Assembly (NCBI GenBank): GCA_036502575.1
Contig: DASXYL010000078.1
Coordinates: 1 to 64,000, forward strand
Length of the DNA stretch: 64,000 nt
Direction of reading: 5' to 3'
From: DASXRA01 sp036502575
GTDB lineage: Bacteria > Actinomycetota > Actinomycetes > Mycobacteriales > Jatrophihabitantaceae
Below are positions 40,271 to 49,321 of the stretch, one piece after another. The notes beneath the pieces are model-generated. The model saw nothing but the letters and a program-made list of their open reading frames with translations, had not been told where the DNA came from and made no database searches. The position numbers and the translations under genes are program-made. Each line of letters opens with the position of its first letter. Position 1 is the stretch's first letter.

Positions 40271-40731
40271 TGCGGCGCACGAGCTTCGGCGACCTGGTGG
40301 TCCCGTTCCTGCTCATCGGTGGCGCAGTGTACGTGCTGCTGCGGGTGTCCTACGACTCGATCCCGCCGCTGCAGTTCTACACGCCCATCCCGTTGGTGCT
40401 GCTCGGCGTCGCCGAGCTGATCGCTGCCCGCCGCGTACGGGCGGCGGTCCGGCACGACCCGAATGCCCGGCCGATGGCGGCGATCGTGATCGCCCGGTGT
40501 GTCGCGCTCGGCAAGGCGTCCGCGCTGGTGGCTGCGGGCGTGGCCGGGGCGGCCGTGGCGCTGCTGGTTCGAGTCGTCCCGGATGCCGGTGACGTACGCG
40601 CCGCCTCGAATGATCTCGGAGTCGGGATCTTCCTCTTATTGGCCTCGCTGCTGCTCCTGACGGCCGGATTGTTGCTCGAACGCTCGGGTATCGACCCAAA
40701 CCAGAGCCGCCCGCCTACTGTTGGCAGTTAG
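40270..40731 (+). CDS. DUF3180 membrane protein
   Basis: 153 residues starting at GTG 40270, which overlaps the folK stop (TAGTG). Four hydrophobic helices, with the conserved MRRTSFGDLVVPFLLIGGAVYVLLR start of DUF3180. The gene always follows folK in actinobacteria (Rv3605c in M. tuberculosis). Function unknown; coupling suggests co-expression with folate genes. Confidence 0.9.
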   Translation: MRRTSFGDLVVPFLLIGGAVYVLLRVSYDSIPPLQFYTPIPLVLLGVAELIAARRVRAAVRHDPNARPMAAIVIARCVALGKASALVAAGVAGAAVALLVRVVPDAGDVRAASNDLGVGIFLLLASLLLLTAGLLLERSGIDPNQSRPPTVGS

Positions 40732-40781
40732 CCAGAAACGAAGCGAAACGACTTCGAAACGGCACGCCTACCGCTTCTCGC

Positions 40782-40787
40782 TAGACT
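40782..40787 (+). promoter_or_regulatory. leaderless-type -10 box for the DUF6779-like gene
   Basis: TAGACT, 6 nt before ATG 40794. Confidence 0.5.
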
Positions 40788-40793
40788 CCACCC

Positions 40794-42722
40794 ATGTCTG
40801 CCCTCGCAGAGCGCCCCCGCGGGCGAGGCGCGCTCCGCACTTTGGGCATGGTCTCGGCCGTTCTACTAGGCGGTGTCGCCGTCTTCATGGTCGTTGTCGG
40901 GCACACCCAGAAGCAGGTGCAGATCGGCCTGCTGGTCGGTCTGTGGGGGGTCTTGCTGGGCGCGTTCACGCTGTTCGGCCCCCGCCGCGGCGCGGAGGAA
41001 CTCGGCGACGAGTCGTCGGTGGCCGATCCCGAGCGGGCCCCGGCGCGGCGCGAACACGAACTGCAGCGCGAGGTAGTTCTGCGTCGCGATATGGAACGAA
41101 TACTCCGTGACGAGCTGTCGCAACTACGCGGCGAAGTGGCTGGATTGCGCAATGATCTGGTCGAGAAGGTCAACGGTCAGTTGCGGCTCGAGCGCATCGA
41201 GACCACGCGGGTCATCAGCTCCGACATCGAGGAGCTCCAACACGAGGTCCGCCGCCTCGCGGTGTCGGGCAGTACCCCGGCGGGCGCCCTCGACGGTGCG
41301 ACGGCGTTCCCGCCGGCGACCGTCGTCGAGTCGCGAGTACGGAACAGCGCGCCGCTGCCCTACGTGTATGCCAATACCTCGGGACGGGCCGGCTCGGCAC
41401 CGTCGCCCGCCCGGCCGACACCGCGCTCCGAGCCCGCGCCGCCCCCGCCACTGGTGGCACCGGCTCAGGCCGCGTCCCCGCGTCCGGCCCCCAAGCCCGA
41501 CGTCGGGCCGGAGCGGTCGCGTCCCGTGCCTGCGCCCAGCCCGATCACGGCCACCGCCGCCTCGGCCGCCCCGGCCGGCTCGGCGCAGGGGCGCGCCATG
41601 CCGGCGGAGCCCGCCCTGAACGTCCCGGTGTCCCAGTCGTCCGAGCACACGACATCCATCCTTCCGCGCCCGCAGAACGCGCCGGCGGCCCCAGCACCCA
41701 CCCCGGCACCGGCCGCTGCAGCGCCCAGGCCGGCACCCGCTAGGCCACCCGCGCCCGCGATGCCGCTCGCGCCGGCGCCGCCGCCCGTGCTTGTGGCGCC
41801 GACCGCGTCTGCGGCGCCGCTCCCGCCTGCGGCGCCGCTCCCGCCTGCGGCGCTGGCCGGACCGCCCGCAGGTGCCGCGGCCCCGCCACCTCGACTTCCG
41901 CCGCTGGAGGCCCTGCGCGCGTCACTCGCCCCGTCGATCGCAGCGCCCCATCCGACCCCGGATATCCGGTCACCCGAACCGTCCGATCCGCTGGACGAAC
42001 TACCTCGGTTGTCGCGGTTCGAATACGACTGGGACGAGCCCAGCGAGCGCCGCCCGCCGGCCCTGGTCTGGGACTTCGATCACGTCGAGCCGCCGGCGCG
42101 CTCGCAGCCGCATTCGCCCGCACCGGAGCGCTCGATCGAGGCGCTGCCGCCTCAGCCGGACCCACAGCGACCGGCCGCACCCCCGCCGTACATCGGTCGG
42201 CGGCGTTCGGCGGGCGAGAGCATGCCGCGCTACGAGACCGGTGGCGGGGTCGCGCAGAATTGGCCCGTCCCGAAGGGAGCGGTCGGCAACGGAGCGGTCG
42301 GCAGCGGAGCGGGCGCCAACGAGACCGGCGCCAACGGAGCAGCGCCCTACGGCGCCCCGTCCTACGGGGCCTCGCCCTACGGCGCCCCTCCCAACGGGGC
42401 CGCTCCTAACGGGGCCGCGGCCGGCGCAGCCAACGGGACCCTGCCCTACGGCGCCCCGCCCAACGGGGCCGCGGCCGGCGCAGCCAACGGGGCCGTGCCC
42501 TACGGCGCTCCACCGAACGGGGCGGCGGCTGTCGCAGCGAACGGCGCCGCGCCCAACGGTACGCAGCCGAACGGCGCCAACGGCGTCCACGTGAACGGCT
42601 CGGCCGGTGCCCCCAACGGGTCCCACGTCGCCAGCGGCGAGGCCCGCCCGGCGGTCGGCGGACGCCGGCGGCGCGCCGACGGCGAAGTCGACGACGTCCT
42701 GGCCCGCCTTCTCGGCCGGTGA
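40794..42722 (+). CDS. DUF6779-like membrane protein with long Pro/Ala and Asn/Gly repeat tail
   Basis: 642 residues. Two helices (about 15-35 and 43-63) precede a coiled segment (REHELQREVVLRRDMERILRDELSQLRGEV) and then an extended Pro/Ala-rich stretch. Residues about 500-600 are near-perfect repeats of the type NGAAAGAANG(A/T)(V/L)PYGAPP. The position after DUF3180 is that of Rv3604c of M. tuberculosis, an alanine/proline/arginine-rich membrane protein. A cytoplasmic or wall-reaching scaffold is possible. Function unknown. Confidence 0.78.
   Translation: MSALAERPRGRGALRTLGMVSAVLLGGVAVFMVVVGHTQKQVQIGLLVGLWGVLLGAFTLFGPRRGAEELGDESSVADPERAPARREHELQREVVLRRDMERILRDELSQLRGEVAGLRNDLVEKVNGQLRLERIETTRVISSDIEELQHEVRRLAVSGSTPAGALDGATAFPPATVVESRVRNSAPLPYVYANTSGRAGSAPSPARPTPRSEPAPPPPLVAPAQAASPRPAPKPDVGPERSRPVPAPSPITATAASAAPAGSAQGRAMPAEPALNVPVSQSSEHTTSILPRPQNAPAAPAPTPAPAAAAPRPAPARPPAPAMPLAPAPPPVLVAPTASAAPLPPAAPLPPAALAGPPAGAAAPPPRLPPLEALRASLAPSIAAPHPTPDIRSPEPSDPLDELPRLSRFEYDWDEPSERRPPALVWDFDHVEPPARSQPHSPAPERSIEALPPQPDPQRPAAPPPYIGRRRSAGESMPRYETGGGVAQNWPVPKGAVGNGAVGSGAGANETGANGAAPYGAPSYGASPYGAPPNGAAPNGAAAGAANGTLPYGAPPNGAAAGAANGAVPYGAPPNGAAAVAANGAAPNGTQPNGANGVHVNGSAGAPNGSHVASGEARPAVGGRRRRADGEVDDVLARLLGR
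42409..42535 (+). repeat. tandem 63-bp repeats inside the DUF6779-like gene
   Basis: Two adjacent units starting near AACGGGGCCGCGGCCGGCGC, differing at a few bases, in a longer run of shorter PYGAP/PNGA codon repeats (about 42330-42580). Unit length is a multiple of three, so copy number can change without frameshift. Confidence 0.75.
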
Positions 42723-42749
42723 CCGGCTCGGAGCCTTCACGAGAACCGT

Positions 42750-42755
42750 TATCCT
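42750..42755 (+). promoter_or_regulatory. leaderless-type -10 box for the LCP gene
   Basis: TATCCT, 6 nt before ATG 42762. Confidence 0.5.
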
Positions 42756-42761
42756 GGTTCG

Positions 42762-44480
42762 ATGCCCCGGGGTGACAAACGCGCTGACTACGGCGCCGGC
42801 GCTCCGTTGCCACCCGAATTGGATCCCCGTCGCGGGCGCCCGGGCAAGGCGCAGCAGCAGGTACGGGTCAGCGATCTACAGGCCCGCAACTCGGCCGCGC
42901 CGACCCGGGGTCGCCACCGCACCGGTGGTGGGGGGGCCGAGCCCCCGCGCAGCAACCGTCGGTCGGGCCGGGGCGCTCCCGATCAGCCGAACGGCCCCAT
43001 CCGGAAGCAGGGCAGCACCCTTCGCCGCGGATCGCTGATAGGCGGGCGAATCATCATCGCTCTGCTGTCTGTTGCCGCCCTGATCGGCAGCGGAATCGCC
43101 TGGGCGACCTACCGGCAGTTCACTCAGGGCATCCAGCACGGTGTCGCGCTACCCAAGCTGCAAAAGGGACAGAAGCGCATCGACGGCAAGGACCAGAACA
43201 TCCTGCTGCTCGGCAACGACAGCATCGCCGGCGCGACGCCGGCCGAGGTCGCGGCGCTGGGCACCACCACTGATCGCAGCGACTCCGCAACCGACACGAT
43301 GATGGTCTTGCACGTGCCGGCTGACGGTTCGAAGGCCTCGATCGTCTCGTTCCCCCGCGACACCTGGGTCGCGATTCCCGGCCACGGTATGGACAAGATC
43401 AACGCGGCGTACGTGGACGGGTACAACGACGCCACCAGCCAGGGTGCGACGGATCTGCTCACCAAGCAGAGCGCCGGCATCGCGCTGTCCGCACAGACGC
43501 TCAGCAACCTCACCGGGCTGCACATCGACCACTATGTGCAGGTCAACCTGCTCGGTTTCTACGACATCAGCGAAGCCATCGGCGGGGTCAACCTCTGCCT
43601 GAACCAGGCCCAGAACGCGTCCACCGAAGCCGACGCCAGCCACCCGAACGGTTATTCGGGTATCAACTTGAAGAAGGGCTGGAACTACAACGTGAAGGGC
43701 AAGCAGGCCCTCGCGTTCGTCCGCCAACGGCACGGTCTGGCCGGCGGCGACCTCGACCGAATCACCCGCCAGCAGTACTTCCTGTCGGCGGTCTTCCACA
43801 AGGCGACGTCCGGCAGCACGATCCTGAATCCGACCAAGCTGATCAAGCTGCTCAACGCCGTGAAGAAGTCGCTGATCACCGATCCCTCACTCGACATCCT
43901 GAGCTTCGTGCAAGAGTTCACCAAGATCGCCGGCGGCAACATCGCATTCGCCAAGCCACCGATCGTCGACCCGGGGTACTGGGAGGGCAACCAGCAGGTC
44001 GTCAAGGTCGACCCGGCGGCCGTCAAGAACTTCGTCCGGAGACTCGTGGGCGCCCCGGTCGACAAGAAGCTGTCGACGGCGAAGGCGGTGTCGCCGACGC
44101 AGGTCAGCGTGGTCGTGCTCAACCAGTCCAACCAGGACCTGGTCGCCACCAAGAACGCGAGCACCCTGGGGACGGCCGGGTTCCTCGCTACCGTCGGCAC
44201 CACCAGCGAGCACACCGACCAGACGGTGATCGAATACCCGGACGGTCAGCAGGCCCAGGCCAAGACGCTGGCCCAGTACGTGCCGGGCGCGCTGCTCACC
44301 ATGTCATCGAGCGTGTCGAAGGTCACCCTCGTGCTCGGCAGCGACGACGTCCAGGCCAAGTCGACCCCGACCAAGGCGACGGTCAAGCCCAAGACCTCGA
44401 CGAAGTCCACACCGACCCCAACGCCAACCCCGTCCGGTGTCACCAACGCCGCCCAGAACTCCAAGAGCTGCATCAACTAA
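42762..44480 (+). CDS. LytR-CpsA-Psr (LCP) family glycopolymer transferase
   Basis: 572 residues. A basic, disordered cytoplasmic N-terminus of about 90 residues, one membrane helix (about 93-115), then the LCP domain with NILLLGNDS, RSDSATDTMMVLHVPADG, VSFPRDTWVAIPGHGMDKINAAY and the later FVRQRHGLAGGDLDRITRQQ. A LytR_C domain (about 430-520) and a Thr/Pro tail follow. LCP enzymes transfer lipid-linked glycopolymers (arabinogalactan or teichoic acid) to peptidoglycan. The acceptor here is unknown. It lies between the DUF6779-like and MazG-like genes. Confidence 0.92.
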   Translation: MPRGDKRADYGAGAPLPPELDPRRGRPGKAQQQVRVSDLQARNSAAPTRGRHRTGGGGAEPPRSNRRSGRGAPDQPNGPIRKQGSTLRRGSLIGGRIIIALLSVAALIGSGIAWATYRQFTQGIQHGVALPKLQKGQKRIDGKDQNILLLGNDSIAGATPAEVAALGTTTDRSDSATDTMMVLHVPADGSKASIVSFPRDTWVAIPGHGMDKINAAYVDGYNDATSQGATDLLTKQSAGIALSAQTLSNLTGLHIDHYVQVNLLGFYDISEAIGGVNLCLNQAQNASTEADASHPNGYSGINLKKGWNYNVKGKQALAFVRQRHGLAGGDLDRITRQQYFLSAVFHKATSGSTILNPTKLIKLLNAVKKSLITDPSLDILSFVQEFTKIAGGNIAFAKPPIVDPGYWEGNQQVVKVDPAAVKNFVRRLVGAPVDKKLSTAKAVSPTQVSVVVLNQSNQDLVATKNASTLGTAGFLATVGTTSEHTDQTVIEYPDGQQAQAKTLAQYVPGALLTMSSSVSKVTLVLGSDDVQAKSTPTKATVKPKTSTKSTPTPTPTPSGVTNAAQNSKSCIN

Positions 44481-44557
44481 TTCATCCGCCGGAGACTGCC
44501 GGTTCACGCTCCTGCGCCGCGGCTCAGTCCGGCACCGGCTTGGCCGCGGACAGGACA

Positions 44558-44632
44558 GTCGCGGCCGGCGGGCTCTTCGCGCAAGCGCTCATCGCGTGGT
44601 ACTTCCGTTGCCGGTGGTTGCCTTCTCGGTAG
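44558..44632 (+). repeat. R2 intergenic repeat, copy c, with inverted partial core nearby
   Basis: GTCGCGGCCGGCGGGCTCTT then CGCGCAAGCGCTCATCGCG (core 44570-44595). At about 44664-44677 TGAGCGCTCGCGCG repeats part of the core in inverse orientation, so the 213-bp convergent gap holds a head-to-head pair. Confidence 0.85.
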
Positions 44633-44693
44633 GTCCCCTGACCCGGCGGCGGCATAACAGCGCGGTGAGCGCTCGCGCGCTGGATCCGGCGGA

Positions 44694-45020
44694 TTAGCTA
44701 GTGAAGGGCCAGTCGGCTTGGGCGGCGGCGGCGTTCTGCTCGGCCCGGCGTTGCTGCAGCAGCGCGACCGTGGTGATCTCGGCATTGATGTCGACGCCGG
44801 TCTGATCAGCGAGCAGGTAGATGCCGTAGGCGAGCTCGCCCAGCCGTCCGGCCCAGTCGCCGGTCGGGCGGAACGGCCTCCGGCCGCGTTCGGTGGCCCG
44901 GGTCGCGGTCGCGGCCAGGATGCCGAGCTGGGTCTGCAGCTCGAGCAACAGCGCCGGCGCCGTCGCGTGCAGGCCGGCGGCGTCCGAGCTCTGGGCCACG
45001 AGCTGTTGCACGTCCGTCAC
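44694..45020 (-). CDS. MazG-like protein
   Basis: 108 residues from GTG 45020 (VTDVQQLVAQSS); the frame extends 33 codons upstream without conservation. GDWAGRLGELAYGIYLLADQTGVDINAEITTVALLQQRRAEQ resembles the helical core of the MazG nucleotide pyrophosphohydrolase-like superfamily, in a short version. The full EExxE/ExxD metal set is not evident (GELAYG and D-x-N-A-E only), so catalytic activity is uncertain. Divergent from the DUF2520 gene. Confidence 0.65.
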   Translation of the reverse strand: MTDVQQLVAQSSDAAGLHATAPALLLELQTQLGILAATATRATERGRRPFRPTGDWAGRLGELAYGIYLLADQTGVDINAEITTVALLQQRRAEQNAAAAQADWPFTS

Positions 45021-45106
45021 GGTGGGACAACCTAGCCGATCAGCGAGCGGTATGCCGCGTCCGCGTACGCTCGAATGGCCCCCGTCGCCAAATTGTGAGG
45101 ACGCAG

Positions 45107-45982
45107 TTGACCGCAGCACGACCCGCGCGGCTGCGCGTCGGCGTCATCAGCGCCGGACGGGTGGGTGCCGTCCTGGGCGCTGCGCTGGCGCGGGCCGGGC
45201 ACGAGATCGTGGCCACCAGCGCGGTGTCGAGCGAATCGGTCCGCCGAGCGGAACGGTTGCTGCCCGGCGTGGCGATCCGGCCGCCCACCGAGGTCGTCGA
45301 GGCCGCGGACTTCGTGCTGCTGGCGGTGCCCGACGACGCGCTGCGGGCGCTGGTGAGCGGCCTGGCCAGCACCGACACCTGGCGGGCCGGCCAGCTCGTG
45401 GCGCACACGTCCGGCGCGGTCGGGGTGAGCGTGCTCGACCCGGCGGCGGCCCGGGGTGTCTTGCCCCTCGCGCTCCATCCGGCCATGACGTTCGCGGGGC
45501 GGCCCGAGGACCTCGACCGGCTCGGGGGTGCCGCCTTCGGGGTCACCGCGCCGGAGGAGTTGCGTCCGGTCGCCGAGGCCCTCGTCGTCGAGATCGGGGC
45601 CGAGCCGGTGTGGGTGCCCGAGCTGGCCCGCCCGCTCTACCACGCCGCGCTGACCGTCGGCGCTAACCACCTCGTCACGATCGTGAACGACGCCCTCGAT
45701 CTGCTGGCCCGCGCCGAGGTCGAGCATCCGGCCCGGCTGCTCGCGCCGTTGGTGTCGGCGGCGCTGGACAACGCGCTGCGCCTCGGCGACGCGGCGCTGA
45801 CCGGGCCGGTCTCCCGCGGCGACGCCGCAACCGTGCGGACGCACCTCGCGACGCTGGCCAAGGAGGCGCCCGAGACGGTCCCCGCGTACATCGCGATGGC
45901 GCGCCGGACGGCCGAGCGCGCGGTGGCGGCCGGACGGCTGCGTTCCGAGCAGGCCGACGAGATCCAGGAGGCGCTGTCGTGA
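45107..45982 (+). CDS. Rossmann-like / DUF2520 protein
   Basis: 291 residues if started at TTG 45107, chosen because GAGGA lies 7 nt upstream; GTG 45095 adds four residues. RVGVISAGRVGAVLGAALARAGHEIVATSAVS is a NAD(P)-binding Rossmann fold and LHPAMTFAGRPEDLDRLGGAAFGV plus the helical C-terminus is DUF2520. The fold is that of hydroxyacid-dehydrogenase/ketopantoate-reductase-like enzymes. It always sits next to panC in actinobacteria, and a GTGA overlap with panC is present here, so a role in pantothenate synthesis is a reasonable guess. Confidence 0.85.
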   Translation: MTAARPARLRVGVISAGRVGAVLGAALARAGHEIVATSAVSSESVRRAERLLPGVAIRPPTEVVEAADFVLLAVPDDALRALVSGLASTDTWRAGQLVAHTSGAVGVSVLDPAAARGVLPLALHPAMTFAGRPEDLDRLGGAAFGVTAPEELRPVAEALVVEIGAEPVWVPELARPLYHAALTVGANHLVTIVNDALDLLARAEVEHPARLLAPLVSAALDNALRLGDAALTGPVSRGDAATVRTHLATLAKEAPETVPAYIAMARRTAERAVAAGRLRSEQADEIQEALS

Positions 45983-46806
45983 CCGCCGTTGCCCACTCGC
46001 GGGCCGAGTTCGCCGGGGCCCGCGAGGTGCTCGAAGGCCCGGTCGGGCTGGTGCCGACGTTGGGCGCCCTGCACGCCGGCCACGTCGCGATCATCGAACG
46101 AGCTCGGGCGTTCTGCGAGTCGGTGATCGTGACGATCTTCGTCAACCCGATGCAGTTCGCGGCCACCGAGGACCTCGCCGTCTATCCGCGGACACTGGCG
46201 GCCGACCTCGCGATCTGCGAGCAGGCCGGCGTGGACGTCGTGTGGGCCCCGTCCGTCGATGACGTGTACCCGGGCGGCCCGGCGCAGGTGAGCGTCGACC
46301 CGGGGCAGCTGGGTACCGAGCTGGAGGGCGCGGCCCGGCCCACGCACTTCGCCGGGGTGCTCACCGTTGTGGCGAAGTTCCTCGGGCTGGTTCGCCCGGC
46401 GGTGGCGTTCTTCGGCGAGAAGGACTACCAGCAGCTCGTGCTCATCACCCGGATGGCGGCCGACCTCGAGCTCGGCGTCGGCATCGCCGGCGTGCCCACC
46501 GTCCGGGAGGCGGACGGGCTGGCCTTGTCGAGCCGCAACGTCTTCCTGTCCGCGGCCGATCGCGCGCGGGCACTGACGCTGTCCCGGGCGCTGTTCGCCG
46601 GGCAGGCCGCGGCGCCCGGCGGGGCGGAGGCGGTGCTCAAGGCGGCGACCTCGATGCTGGACGCCGAGCCCGGCGTTGCCGTCGACTACCTCGCGTTGCG
46701 CGGCGCCGATCTCGGCCCGCCGCCCCCGTACGGCTCGGCCCGCCTGCTGGTGGCCGCCCGGGTCGGCAGCACGCGGCTGATCGACAACGTGGAGGTCGTC
46801 CTGTGA
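45979..46806 (+). CDS. panC: pantothenate synthetase
   Basis: 275 residues from GTG 45979. GLVPTLGALHAGHVAIIERAR carries the HxGH nucleotidyl-transfer motif, FVNPMQFA follows, and FFGEKDYQQLVLI with SSRNVFLS are further signatures. Ligates pantoate and beta-alanine with ATP. Overlaps DUF2520 upstream and nadB downstream (GTGA each). panD, which makes the beta-alanine, is 16.6 kb away at 63.4 kb rather than adjacent. Confidence 0.95.
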   Translation: MTAVAHSRAEFAGAREVLEGPVGLVPTLGALHAGHVAIIERARAFCESVIVTIFVNPMQFAATEDLAVYPRTLAADLAICEQAGVDVVWAPSVDDVYPGGPAQVSVDPGQLGTELEGAARPTHFAGVLTVVAKFLGLVRPAVAFFGEKDYQQLVLITRMAADLELGVGIAGVPTVREADGLALSSRNVFLSAADRARALTLSRALFAGQAAAPGGAEAVLKAATSMLDAEPGVAVDYLALRGADLGPPPPYGSARLLVAARVGSTRLIDNVEVVL

Positions 46807-48434
46807 AGCTCCCCCGTCGGCTGAGCGCGCCGTCGCCCGGCTGGACGGCGGAGGCTGACGTCGTCATCGTCGGCTCGGGCATCGCCGGGCTCTCGACCGC
46901 GCTGCAGATCACCCGGCACTCGTCACTGCGGGTGATGCTCGTGACCAAGGACGTCCTGGCCGCGGGGTCGACCCGGTGGGCCCAGGGCGGCATCGCGGCC
47001 GCGCTCGGCGCCGGGGATTCACCCGAGCAGCACCTGGCCGACACCCTGGTCGCCGGGGCCGGTATCTGCGACGAGGACGCCGTGCGGGTGCTGGTGCGCG
47101 AAGGCCCGGCGGCGGTGCGCGACCTGGTGGCGCTCGGCACCCGGTTCGACCGCTCGCGCGACGGCGACCTCTCGCTGACCCGCGAGGGCGGCCACCACCG
47201 CGACCGCATCGCCCACGCCGGCGGTGACGCCACGGGCGCGGAGATCGAGCGGGCACTGGTCACGCGGGTGCTCGACGCATCCGGCGTCGAGATCGTCGAG
47301 CACGCCCTGGTGCTCGACCTCGAGCAGGACGCGGCGGGCGCGGTCGCGGGCGTCACGCTGCACGTCATGGGTGAGGGGCAGCGCGACGGCGTCGGTGCCG
47401 TGCGGGCCCGCGCGGTGGTGATCGCCACCGGCGGCATCGGCCAGGTGTACGCATCCACCACCAATCCCAGCGTGTCGACGGGTGACGGGGTCGCGGCCGC
47501 CCTGCGCGCCGGCGCGGTGGTGCGCGACCTCGAGTTCGTGCAGTTCCACCCGACCGTCGCCTTCCTGGGTGCTCGCTCGCGCGGACAGCAGCCACTGGTC
47601 AGCGAGGCGGTGCGGGGCGAGGGCGCGTTCCTGGTTGACGATGTCGGCGCCCGATTCATGCAGGGGCACCACGAGCTGGCCGACCTCGCGCCACGTGACG
47701 TCGTCGCCAAGGCCATACTGCGGCGTATGCGTGAGACCGGCGCCGAGCACGTGTGGCTCGACGCCCGGCACTTCGGCGCCGAGAAGTGGCGGGTGCGGTT
47801 CCCCACGATCTACTCGACGCTGACGTCGCTGGGCATCGACCCGGTGCACGACCTGATCCCCGTCGTGCCCGCCTGCCACTACGCGTCCGGCGGCATCCGC
47901 ACCGACCTACTCGGACTGTCCACAGTGGACGGTCTGTACGCCTGCGGCGAGGCCGCGTGCACCGGGGTGCACGGCGGCAACCGACTCGCGTCCAACTCAC
48001 TCCTGGAGGGGCTGGTCTTCGGGCGGCGCATCGCGGCCACGATCGTCGAGCGGCTGCCGCCGTCGCGCGAGCCGGTTCCGCCCGTGGCCGCCCCCGGCCT
48101 GGTCGACGACAGCGTCCGGCCGCGGCTGCAGCAGCTGATGTCCGAGCACGTCGGCGTGCTGCGCGATCTCAAGGGTCTCGAGACGGCTGCGCGCGAGCTG
48201 GCCGAGTTGGCTGAACCCGCCGGCGCCGTACCGTCCGGTACGGAGAACTGGGAGGCGACCAACCTGCTCACCGTGGCGAGTGTCCTCGCCTCGGTCGCCC
48301 GTCGGCGCGAAGAGACGCGGGGCTCGCACTGGCGCGACGACTTCCCCGATCGTGACGACGAGCGTTGGCGAGCCCACCTCGACGTGACGCTGAGCGCTGA
48401 CGGCATGCTCGATGTCGAGGAGGTACGACAGTGA
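46803..48434 (+). CDS. nadB: L-aspartate oxidase
   Basis: 543 residues. ADVVIVGSGIAGLSTAL is the FAD GxGxxG motif; GSTRWAQGGIAAALG, EFVQFHPTVAF and HYASGGIRTDLLGLSTVDGLYACGEAACTGVHGGNRLASNSL are typical of NadB/succinate-dehydrogenase-like flavoproteins. Makes iminoaspartate for quinolinate synthesis. Overlaps panC and nadC. nadA, expected nearby, is not in the window. Confidence 0.95.
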   Translation: MKLPRRLSAPSPGWTAEADVVIVGSGIAGLSTALQITRHSSLRVMLVTKDVLAAGSTRWAQGGIAAALGAGDSPEQHLADTLVAGAGICDEDAVRVLVREGPAAVRDLVALGTRFDRSRDGDLSLTREGGHHRDRIAHAGGDATGAEIERALVTRVLDASGVEIVEHALVLDLEQDAAGAVAGVTLHVMGEGQRDGVGAVRARAVVIATGGIGQVYASTTNPSVSTGDGVAAALRAGAVVRDLEFVQFHPTVAFLGARSRGQQPLVSEAVRGEGAFLVDDVGARFMQGHHELADLAPRDVVAKAILRRMRETGAEHVWLDARHFGAEKWRVRFPTIYSTLTSLGIDPVHDLIPVVPACHYASGGIRTDLLGLSTVDGLYACGEAACTGVHGGNRLASNSLLEGLVFGRRIAATIVERLPPSREPVPPVAAPGLVDDSVRPRLQQLMSEHVGVLRDLKGLETAARELAELAEPAGAVPSGTENWEATNLLTVASVLASVARRREETRGSHWRDDFPDRDDERWRAHLDVTLSADGMLDVEEVRQ

Positions 48435-49321
48435 CCGACCCGTCGGTGCGCTACGCGGTCGAGGCCGCCGGCTTGTCGCCCCAGGTCGTTCGCGAGATCG
48501 TCGCGCGCGCCCTGGACGAGGACCTCGGCATCGGCGGCGACGCGACGACCACGGCGACGGTTCCGCCCGGCCTGCTCGGTAGTGCCGATCTGGTGCCCCG
48601 AGCCGCCGGCGTCGTGGCCGGATTGCCCGTCGCCGCCTGGGTGTTCGACGTGGTGAGCGAGGGCCGGGTGCGCACCGAGTTCGGCACGCTCGACGGCGCG
48701 CGGGTCACGCCCGGCGAGGTGCTGGCCACCGTCCGCGGCCCGGTGGCCGACCTGCTGACCGCCGAGCGCACGGCGCTGAACCTGCTCACGCACCTCTCCG
48801 GGGTGGCGACGCTCACCCGGCTCTGGGTGGACGCCGTGGCCGGCACCGGCGCCGCCGTCCGCGACACCCGCAAGACGCTGCCCGGTCTGCGCGCGCTGGA
48901 GAAGTACGCCGTCCGGGCCGGGGGCGGCGAGAATCACCGCATGTCGTTGTCGGACGCGGCGCTCGTCAAGGACAACCACGTCGCCGCAGCCGGCGGGGTG
49001 GTGAAGGCGTTCGACGCGGTGCGGGCCGCCCATCCCGAGCTGGTCATCGAGGTCGAGGTCGACACGGTCGCCCAGGCCCGCGAGGTGATCGACGCCGGCG
49101 CCCAGCTCGTCCTGCTCGACAACATGTCGGCAGCTGACATGCGTGACGTCGTCGCGTACGCCGGCGGACGGGTCCTGCTCGAGGCGTCGGGCGGGCTCAC
49201 GCTCGATCGGGCCCGCGAGGTCGCCGAGACCGGCGTCGACTACATCTCGGTCGGGGCGCTCACCCACTCCGCCCCGTCGCTGGACATCGGCTTGGATATC
49301 TCAGCACCGCAGGAGCGTTGA
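48431..49321 (+). CDS. nadC: nicotinate-nucleotide pyrophosphorylase (carboxylating)
   Basis: 296 residues from GTG 48431. RDTRKTLPGLRALEKYAVRAGGGENHRMSLSDAALVKDNH is the quinolinate and PRPP-binding signature of NadC, and LEASGGLTLDRAREVAETGVDYISVGALTHS closes the barrel. Forms nicotinate mononucleotide. Its stop overlaps the coaX ATG. Confidence 0.96.
   Translation: MTDPSVRYAVEAAGLSPQVVREIVARALDEDLGIGGDATTTATVPPGLLGSADLVPRAAGVVAGLPVAAWVFDVVSEGRVRTEFGTLDGARVTPGEVLATVRGPVADLLTAERTALNLLTHLSGVATLTRLWVDAVAGTGAAVRDTRKTLPGLRALEKYAVRAGGGENHRMSLSDAALVKDNHVAAAGGVVKAFDAVRAAHPELVIEVEVDTVAQAREVIDAGAQLVLLDNMSAADMRDVVAYAGGRVLLEASGGLTLDRAREVAETGVDYISVGALTHSAPSLDIGLDISAPQER

Noticed and set aside
42330..42580. 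CRISPR-like spaced repeats
   Set aside because: Units are contiguous, in frame and encode Ala/Asn/Gly/Pro repeats of an open reading frame; no spacers and no cas genes.
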